A stretch of 11,665 bases of DNA from a bacterium (GTDB lineage: Bacteria; Verrucomicrobiota; Verrucomicrobiae; Opitutales; Opitutaceae). How positions within the stretch are numbered: position 1 is the first letter of the stretch; each line of letters opens with the position of its first letter. The translations under genes and the position numbers were made by a program. Positions 7,093 to 11,665 of the stretch are shown in pieces. The notes beneath the pieces were generated by a model, which worked only from the letters and a program-made list of their open reading frames with translations, was not told where the DNA came from and did no database searches. The stretch covers positions 1 to 11,665 of the forward strand of contig JAJXYI010000013.1 of the NCBI GenBank assembly GCA_021780625.1, in the 5' to 3' direction.

Positions 7093-7782
7093 TCAGTCCG
7101 TGGGCAGCGCGCGCCGCGACAGCAGGAACTCGAAATAATCGAGGTCCGACGGCGTCGTGAGCTTCGGATTGGGATTCGTGTTCTCGAGCAGGGCGACGGG
7201 GTGTCCGATCGCCTCCACGGCCGCGGCGTCGTCGGTCACGTGGGCTCCACGCGCCATGATCCTCGCGTAGGCGCGCGTGATGAGATCGTATGCAAAGACC
7301 TGTGGGGTCTCCATCGCCCAGAGATTGCTGCGGTCGAGCGTACGCAGGTTGCCTTCGCCGCGGTGCGCCTTGATCGTGTCCGTCACCCGGTGCGCCAGCA
7401 CCACGGCCTCCTCGCGTTTCACGATCTTCAGGAGTCCCACAAGCTGTTCGGCCTGGATAAACGGCCGCGCGCAGTCGTGGATGAAAACGTAGTCGATGCC
7501 GGGAGGAATCGCTTCGAGCGCGAGTGCGACTGAGTCCTGGCGTTCCTTGCCGCCCTGCACGTAGTAGGCGGGCGTGGGTGCGTAGCACATCAGCTCATGC
7601 AGCTGCGGGGCGTCACGGTACACGATGACGTAGTAGTCGCCGACTCCGCTCATCTGGAATGCAGCCACCGAATGGGCGAAGACCGGCCGACCCCCGAGGG
7701 GGGCCAGGATCTTGTCAGGCACGGAGCCCTGCATGCGTTTGCTGGAGCCTGCGGCGAGGAGAACGACGGCGGTGCGACTCAT
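7093..7782 (-). CDS. ispD: 2-C-methyl-D-erythritol 4-phosphate cytidylyltransferase
   Basis: 229 residues, normal for IspD. It joins MEP and CTP to CDP-methylerythritol plus pyrophosphate (third MEP step, cytoplasmic homodimer). The nucleotide-binding loop LLAAGSSKRM lies at the start, followed by PDKILAPLGGRPV, which supplies the Lys of the active site in the DK form seen in several lineages instead of PKQ. Then come GGKERQDSV (ribose/CTP contact), FIHDCARPF, VTDTIK, METPQVF and TDDAAAVE, ending in KLTTPSDLDYFE, all in the family order. The ATG at 7782 precedes the first strand closely; the frame is open further upstream but that part has no family resemblance. No clear Shine-Dalgarno is seen. 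It lies between pyrF (151 bases upstream) and ispF (50 bases downstream). A palindrome at 7804-7834 is 21 bases ahead of the start and may regulate it. Confidence 0.97.
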   Translation of the reverse strand: MSRTAVVLLAAGSSKRMQGSVPDKILAPLGGRPVFAHSVAAFQMSGVGDYYVIVYRDAPQLHELMCYAPTPAYYVQGGKERQDSVALALEAIPPGIDYVFIHDCARPFIQAEQLVGLLKIVKREEAVVLAHRVTDTIKAHRGEGNLRTLDRSNLWAMETPQVFAYDLITRAYARIMARGAHVTDDAAAVEAIGHPVALLENTNPNPKLTTPSDLDYFEFLLSRRALPTD

Positions 7783-7803
7783 GTTTCTGTTTCTGCCGGG
7801 GTG

Positions 7804-7834
7804 GCGGGTATCCCTTTTCCGGAAACATACCCGC
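7804..7834 (-). promoter_or_regulatory. Nested palindrome upstream of ispD
   Basis: GCGGGTAT (7804-7811) and ATACCCGC (7827-7834) are exact reverse complements, and the loop between them contains a second perfect palindrome, TTTCCGGAAA (7816-7825). It lies in the 151-base gap between pyrF and ispD. In the minus-strand transcript it would fold into an 8-bp stem ahead of ispD; as DNA it has the symmetry of a protein-binding site. There is no T run, so it is a poor terminator for pyrF. The inverted repeats are seen directly; a regulatory role is inference. Confidence 0.45.
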
Positions 7835-7933
7835 AAACGCCCCCGAAAGAAAGCCCGGATCGCAGGTTGTGAAATCGCCGACGGCCGCGGGGATTCGCGA
7901 AATGGATACGCGCGACCGCTCGCACCGATGGTC

Positions 7934-8629
7934 TCAGCGGCCTCCGAGCTCGGCGAGGATCGCCTCCGCGGCGGCCACGGGATCCGGAGCCTTGAACACC
8001 GGCCTGCCGACCACGATGTAGTTCGCGCCCGCGGCGGCGGCTTCACCGGGCGTCATCACCCGGGTCTGGTCGTCGAGGCTCGCATCGCGCGGACGAATGC
8101 CCGGTGTGACGAGTCTGACCTCCCCCGGGAGCGTGCGGCGCAACGGCGCGATCTCGTGCGGCGAACACACGAGCCCACGGAGACCCGAGGCCGCGGCTAG
8201 CCTGCCCAGACGCGTGACCTGGTCGGATGGGCTGGCGTCCACGCCGACGTCGCGAAGGTCCTGGTCGCCCATCGAGGTCAGCACCGTGACGCCAAGCAAG
8301 AGCAGCGCGGGCGCGTGGGTGCGCTGGGCCTTGACCGCCCACTCCATCATCTCGCGCCCGCCGCCCGTGTGCAGGGTCAACATGCCGATCGGAAGCTTCG
8401 AGGCGGACTCCACGGCCTTGGCGACCGTGTTTGGGATGTCGTGCAGCTTGAGGTCGAGAAAGACCTGGAATCCCATGTCGGCGACCTCGCGGACGCAATC
8501 GGGTCCGCAGGCGGTGTACATTTCAAGACCCACCTTCACCCAGCGGACCGTGCCGGCGAGGCGCTTGAGGGTCGGGGCGACGGTGCGGGGATTGGGTGCG
8601 TCGAGGACGAGGATGAGATCGCAGGACAT
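7934..8629 (-). CDS. pyrF: Orotidine-5'-phosphate decarboxylase
   Basis: 231 residues, the usual size of the short bacterial form. It decarboxylates OMP to UMP, the last step of de novo pyrimidine synthesis, as a cytoplasmic TIM-barrel dimer. The active-site set is complete: Asp10 (LVLDA), Lys32 (WVKVGLEMY), and the D-x-K-x-x-D tetrad at Asp59, Lys61 and Asp64 in FLDLKLHDIPNT. The spacing 22-27-2-3 is identical to E. coli PyrF. The phosphate-binding end reads LVTPGIRP and then GANYIVVGRPVF, with the conserved Arg. A GAGGGG Shine-Dalgarno at 8639-8634 lies four bases before the ATG, which fixes the start. The gene is divergent from ispE, with 88 bases between starts. ispD follows after 151 bases; whether the two share a transcript is open. 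Confidence 0.97.
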   Translation of the reverse strand: MSCDLILVLDAPNPRTVAPTLKRLAGTVRWVKVGLEMYTACGPDCVREVADMGFQVFLDLKLHDIPNTVAKAVESASKLPIGMLTLHTGGGREMMEWAVKAQRTHAPALLLLGVTVLTSMGDQDLRDVGVDASPSDQVTRLGRLAAASGLRGLVCSPHEIAPLRRTLPGEVRLVTPGIRPRDASLDDQTRVMTPGEAAAAGANYIVVGRPVFKAPDPVAAAEAILAELGGR

Positions 8630-8633
8630 AGGG

Positions 8634-8639
8634 CCCCTC
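8634..8639 (-). promoter_or_regulatory. pyrF ribosome-binding site inside a GGGCCC motif
   Basis: On the minus strand, GAGGGG is followed by CCCT and then the ATG of pyrF. The G-run is adjacent to its own complement (GGGGCCC), so the site could pair with itself or with the similar site of ispE. This is one of the few good Shine-Dalgarno sequences in the window. Confidence 0.55.
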
Positions 8640-8706
8640 AGTGCATGGGTTTCCGGCGCGATCCCAAGCCAAATCCCTCTCGAAAAATTCCCGCGCTCCG
8701 TTCATC

Positions 8707-8712
8707 AAGGGG
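8707..8712 (+). promoter_or_regulatory. ispE ribosome-binding site, supports the GTG start
   Basis: AAGGGG is followed by CCCCT and then GTG at 8718. The five-base spacing is good and decides the start of ispE. As with pyrF, the G-run is part of a palindrome (AGGGGCCCCT, 8708-8717). I see no convincing -35/-10 pair for either gene in 8630-8717. Confidence 0.55.
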
Positions 8713-8717
8713 CCCCT

Positions 8718-9605
8718 GTGGACTCCGTCACCGTCTTTGCTCCAGCCAAGATCAACCTCTTCCTTGCCGTGACCGGACGGCGGATGGATGGCTACCACGA
8801 TTTGGTTTCGGTGGTCGCCCCCTTGGATTTCGGCGACACCCTCAAGTTTGAACCGGACCGGGAGGGGGCCTTTTCGTTGGCCAGCGACGACTCCGAACTG
8901 CCCTGTGACGACTCGAACCTGGTCCTCAAGGCGGCGCGGCTGTTTCGCGAACGCAGCGGTTGGGCGGGGGGCGGGCGCTTCGTGCTTCAGAAACGCATTC
9001 CCATGGGAGCCGGGCTGGGTGGCGGTAGCAGCGATGCGGTGGCAGCCCTGAAGGCATTGAACACCGCCGCCGGCCGGCCTCTCGACGACCGGCGACTCGC
9101 CGAACTCTCGGCGGAGATCGGATCCGACTGCCCGCTGTTTTTCATCTCCAAACCGTCCGTGATTCGTGGCCGTGGCGAGCGAGTTGACCGGCTGCCGGAG
9201 GCGGCTGGAAGCAGGCTCTCCGGTCGGTCATTAATCGTTTTCAAGCCGGCATTCGCAATCAGCACGCCCTGGGCTTACCGGACGCTGACGGCCGCGGCGC
9301 CTGGATCCTACCTGCCTGCGGAGTCTGCCGAGGACCGTCTGAGAGGCTGGGTGGAAACGGCGGACGCGCCGGCCGAAGCCTTGCTGTTCAATTCCTTCGA
9401 GTCGCCCGCGTTTTTCAAATTCCCGGCGCTGCCGGCCTTGCTCGGCGACCTGCGCGCGCGCTTCGGTGCTGCACCGCTGATGAGCGGAAGCGGAAGCGCC
9501 TGCTTCGCCTTCGTGCCCGAAGACGTCAGCCTGGGAGCCTGGACGGCGACAATCCGCGAAGCCTGGGGACAGGACGCTTTCGTGCGGAAAGTTCGCGTCG
9601 CCTAG
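8718..9605 (+). CDS. ispE: 4-diphosphocytidyl-2-C-methyl-D-erythritol kinase
   Basis: 295 residues from GTG, normal for IspE (about 280-310). It phosphorylates CDP-methylerythritol with ATP, the fourth MEP step, between IspD and IspF. It is a GHMP-family kinase. The N-terminal block FAPAKINLFLAVTGRRMDGY has the substrate-contacting Lys11. The ATP-binding glycine loop PMGAGLGGGSSD is at residues 95-106. The catalytic Asp137 sits in EIGSDCPLFF. The C-terminal GHMP motif is MSGSGSACFAF. The same frame is open far upstream, antisense to pyrF, but family similarity starts just after the GTG and the AAGGGG site is correctly spaced, so I place the start there. It is divergent from pyrF; ptsI follows 95 bases after its stop. 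Confidence 0.97.
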   Translation: MDSVTVFAPAKINLFLAVTGRRMDGYHDLVSVVAPLDFGDTLKFEPDREGAFSLASDDSELPCDDSNLVLKAARLFRERSGWAGGGRFVLQKRIPMGAGLGGGSSDAVAALKALNTAAGRPLDDRRLAELSAEIGSDCPLFFISKPSVIRGRGERVDRLPEAAGSRLSGRSLIVFKPAFAISTPWAYRTLTAAAPGSYLPAESAEDRLRGWVETADAPAEALLFNSFESPAFFKFPALPALLGDLRARFGAAPLMSGSGSACFAFVPEDVSLGAWTATIREAWGQDAFVRKVRVA

Positions 9606-9631
9606 ATTTTACCGACTTTTCGAGATCAGTG

Positions 9632-9660
9632 TTGACCCGTCCGCGGGCGGGAGCGTTATT
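9632..9660 (+). promoter_or_regulatory. Candidate sigma-70-type promoter for ptsI
   Basis: TTGACC (9632-9637, five of six matches to the -35 consensus) is followed after 17 bases by GTTATT (9655-9660, three of six). Transcription would begin about 33 bases before the ptsI ATG. The spacer is very GC-rich. ptsI could also be read through from ispE, since no terminator is visible in the 95-base gap. Confidence 0.4.
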
Positions 9661-9700
9661 CGGCGGCGCCAGCGTGTCCCGAGTTGGCGTGCCAGATCGT

Positions 9701-11464
9701 ATGGAAGCTCGAAGTCACCAAGAGTTCGTCGTGCAAGGCATAGCCGCCTCGAAGGGCATCGCCTACGGGCAGGTCTTTGTGTATCTGCAAAGCAACGTCG
9801 AGGTGCCGAGTTATGCCATCGACACCTCGCGCAAGGAGGAGGAGATCAGGCGCTTCGAAAAGGCCCTCGTGGTCACCCGCCAGCAGATCCAGAAGATCCA
9901 GGACGAGGTGGCCCGCAATCTCGGCAAGAATGAGGCCGCAATCTTCGACGCCCACCTGCTCGTGCTCGAGGACCAGGCGCTGCTTTCGGAGACGATCCGA
10001 GCGTTTGAGGAGACCGGCAAGAACATCGAGACCTGCTTTCACTCCGTGGCCAGCCGCTACATCGAGGCATTTGCGGCCATCGACGACGAGTACCTGCGTG
10101 AACGCGCGGCGGACCTCAGGGACGTGACGCAGCGGGTGCTCCAGAACCTCCTGGGCCAATCGACCTCGAGCCTCAGTCAACTCGTCGACAAGCGCATTGT
10201 TGTCGCCAACGACATTAATCCGTCCGACTCGGCATCAATTGACCGGAGTCAGGCCCTGGCAATCGTGACCGACACGGGGAGCAAGACCAGCCATGCGGTG
10301 ATCGTCGCGCGTTCGATGAAGATCCCCGCCGTGGTGGGCGTGACCGGTCTTACGGGACGCGTGAAGGAAGGCGACTGGGCCATCGTCGACGGATACGACG
10401 GTGTCATCATCGTAAATCCGACCGAGCAGACCCTTTTCCGCTACGGGCAGATCCGGATGCAGAAAAATGGCTTCGAGCAGCGTTTGATCGAGGCGAATAC
10501 GCAGCCTGCGATCACGCTCGATGGAGTGGCGGTGTCGCTGATGGCGAACATCGAGAAGACGGAGGAGGCTCCGATCGTGAAGGAGTACCGCGCGGAGGGC
10601 GTCGGGCTGTTCCGCACGGAGTATCTCTATCTCAGCTCGGCGCGCATGCCGAGCGAGCAGGAGCAGTTCATCGCCTACAAGTCGGTGATCGACGCGGTCG
10701 CGCCCGAGCCAGTGGTGATCCGCACGCTCGACCTAGGCGGCGACAAGCAGTTCTCAGGAAAGACGGACCTCTTTCCCGAGGAGGACAATCCGTTCATGGG
10801 ATTTCGCGCGATTCGTTTCTGCCTCGAGAACGTGCCGATCTTCAAGGAGCAGCTTCGGGCCATCCTGCTCGCGAGCGCGTTTGGCAAGGTGCGGCTGATG
10901 TTCCCGATGATCAGCGGAGGAGAGGAGCTGGCCCGCGCGATTGTCCTGCTTGAGGAGTGCAAGCGCGAGCTGACCGAGCGCGGCCAGACTTTCGACCCGG
11001 AGCTGGAAGTGGGCAGCATGATCGAGATCCCGAGTGCCGCGATGACGGCCGACATCATCGCCAGGCAGTGCGATTTCTTCAGCATAGGCACCAACGACCT
11101 CATCCAGTACATGATCGCGATCGACCGCGTGAACAACCGGATCGCGCATCTGTACGAGCCGACGCATCCGGCCGTGGTTCGCATGCTCAAGCGGATCGTG
11201 GACGAGGGGCACCGGGCGAAGATTCCGGTCGCGGTCTGCGGAGAGATGGCTGGCGACCCGGTGTTCGTGCCACTCCTGCTGGGACTTGGAGTGGATGAGC
11301 TCAGCATGACGCCCCCGTTGATTCCGGCGGTGAAATACCTGGTGCGTTCCATGACAATGCAGGACGCGAAGGCGCTTGCGGAGAAGGCGCTGGAGATGGA
11401 TTCCGCGAAGGAGATCTTCGCGTTGTGCGACGAGTTCTATCGCACGCGGGTGAACATCGCCTGA
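9701..11464 (+). CDS. ptsI: Phosphoenolpyruvate-protein phosphotransferase (PTS enzyme I)
   Basis: 587 residues from the ATG at 9701, slightly longer than E. coli EI (575). EI takes phosphate from PEP onto a His and passes it to HPr, the first step of PTS sugar uptake and signalling. Residues about 10-140 are the HPr-binding N-domain (VVQGIAASKGIAYGQVFVY). The swivelling His domain has the active His198 in GSKTSHAVIVARS; many members read GGRTSH here. The PEP-binding barrel has Arg305 (GVGLFRTEYLY), Arg341 (RTLDLGGDKQ), the metal site MIEIPSAA, FFSIGTNDLIQYMIAIDR and the catalytic Cys513 (VAVCGEMAGDP). Distances between these residues follow E. coli EI. The frame stays open 72 bases upstream (GTG at 9629), but that stretch overlaps the candidate promoter and is not family-like. 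No ptsH, hprK or EII genes adjoin it here. No clear Shine-Dalgarno is seen. Confidence 0.96.
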   Translation: MEARSHQEFVVQGIAASKGIAYGQVFVYLQSNVEVPSYAIDTSRKEEEIRRFEKALVVTRQQIQKIQDEVARNLGKNEAAIFDAHLLVLEDQALLSETIRAFEETGKNIETCFHSVASRYIEAFAAIDDEYLRERAADLRDVTQRVLQNLLGQSTSSLSQLVDKRIVVANDINPSDSASIDRSQALAIVTDTGSKTSHAVIVARSMKIPAVVGVTGLTGRVKEGDWAIVDGYDGVIIVNPTEQTLFRYGQIRMQKNGFEQRLIEANTQPAITLDGVAVSLMANIEKTEEAPIVKEYRAEGVGLFRTEYLYLSSARMPSEQEQFIAYKSVIDAVAPEPVVIRTLDLGGDKQFSGKTDLFPEEDNPFMGFRAIRFCLENVPIFKEQLRAILLASAFGKVRLMFPMISGGEELARAIVLLEECKRELTERGQTFDPELEVGSMIEIPSAAMTADIIARQCDFFSIGTNDLIQYMIAIDRVNNRIAHLYEPTHPAVVRMLKRIVDEGHRAKIPVAVCGEMAGDPVFVPLLLGLGVDELSMTPPLIPAVKYLVRSMTMQDAKALAEKALEMDSAKEIFALCDEFYRTRVNIA

Positions 11465-11475
11465 CCCGGGCTGTT

Positions 11476-11522
11476 TCCGCAGGGCACTGGATTCGCCCGA
11501 GTTGTGCGGAGGGCGGATTTTT
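11476..11522 (+). terminator. Probable terminator after ptsI
   Basis: TCCGCA (11476-11481) pairs with TGCGGA (11505-11510), and just inside it GGGC (11482-11485) pairs with GCCC (11495-11498), leaving a six-base bulge on one side. Five T follow at 11518-11522. A second small stem, GCGGA/TCCGC (11513-11526), overlaps that T run. The position, 11 bases after the stop codon, fits an end of the ptsI transcript. The remaining bases up to the tRNA hold no gene that I can see. Confidence 0.45.
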
Positions 11523-11580
11523 CCGCAAATTCACGCTTGCACCGGGCGTGATTTCCCTGCTTCTTCTCGCCCTCCTTCGC

Positions 11581-11657
11581 GCACCCGTAGCTCAATTGGA
11601 TAGAGCATCTGACTACGGATCAGAAGGTTTGGGGTTCGACTCCCTACGGGTGCGCCA
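11581..11657 (+). tRNA. tRNA-Arg (anticodon ACG)
   Basis: All four arms fold. The acceptor GCACCCG pairs with CGGGTGC. The D arm is GCTC/GAGC around AATTGGATA. The anticodon stem TCTGA/TCAGA encloses CTACGGA, giving anticodon ACG at 11615-11617, read as ICG after deamination and decoding CGU, CGC and CGA. The variable loop has five bases. The T arm TGGGG/CCCTA (one G-U pair) encloses TTCGACT. The discriminator is G and the CCA end is encoded (11655-11657). It has no partner tRNA in the window, and its promoter is not obvious. The eight bases after it show nothing. Confidence 0.97.
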
Positions 11658-11665
11658 CTTTCAAA

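Noticed and set aside
7043..7588. Upstream extension of the ispF frame through ispD, suggesting a fusion protein
   Set aside because: Real IspDF fusions carry IspD in the same frame. Here ispD is intact in a different frame, and the extension is Arg-rich with no IspD motifs.
8097..8717. Upstream extension of the ispE frame antisense to pyrF
   Set aside because: IspE homology starts right after the GTG at 8718, which has a well-spaced ribosome site; the extension is a shadow of pyrF.
9629..9700. Longer ptsI start at GTG 9629
   Set aside because: The extra 24 residues do not resemble EI N-termini and the stretch contains the best promoter candidate; the ATG at 9701 fits the family better.
11537..11565. 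TTGCAC as a -35 box for the tRNA gene
   Set aside because: No acceptable -10 sequence lies at 16-18 bases; CTTCTT is too poor a match to report as a promoter.

Overview
The window is a compact, high-GC bacterial chromosome segment made of housekeeping genes. It shows no phage, transposon, CRISPR or defence genes. The protein sequences, especially IspE, PtsI and the AsmA-like protein, together with the high GC, sparse Shine-Dalgarno sequences and complete MEP isoprenoid genes, resemble Verrucomicrobiota of the Opitutus/Opitutaceae type. That placement is an inference from memory of the families and was not tested by a search.

Layout. (1) 1-1308, plus strand: the 3' part of manA (mannose-6-phosphate isomerase), then five bases later a single-pass AsmA/DUF748-like envelope protein. 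A perfect 10-bp hairpin follows. (2) 1543-3329, plus strand: grpE and dnaJ, the nucleotide exchange factor and J-protein of the DnaK chaperone system. dnaK and hrcA are not in the window. (3) 3344-8629, minus strand, read in the order pyrF, ispD, ispF, SBP-B, SBP-A. This run joins orotidine-5'-phosphate decarboxylase, two MEP-pathway enzymes and two tandem family-5 solute-binding lipoproteins. ispF overlaps SBP-B by 4 bp (ATGA) and SBP-B overlaps SBP-A by 20 bp. The run converges on dnaJ with only 14 bp between stop codons. (4) 8718-11464, plus strand, divergent from pyrF: ispE, the third MEP enzyme here, then ptsI (PTS enzyme I) with its own candidate promoter and a downstream hairpin. (5) 11581-11657: a complete tRNA-Arg(ACG) with encoded CCA.

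How it fits together. IspD, IspE and IspF catalyse three consecutive steps of the MEP route (MEP to CDP-ME to CDP-ME2P to MEcPP), and all three genes lie within about 3 kb around pyrF. The two binding proteins are the last genes of the minus-strand run, and no ABC permease or ATPase gene lies next to them. ptsI has no ptsH or sugar-specific EII gene beside it here. The points most worth a second look are the isoprenoid/peptide-binding overlap operon, the mirrored start regions of the divergent pyrF/ispE pair, and a nested palindrome just upstream of ispD. I did not find an obviously new biological system.
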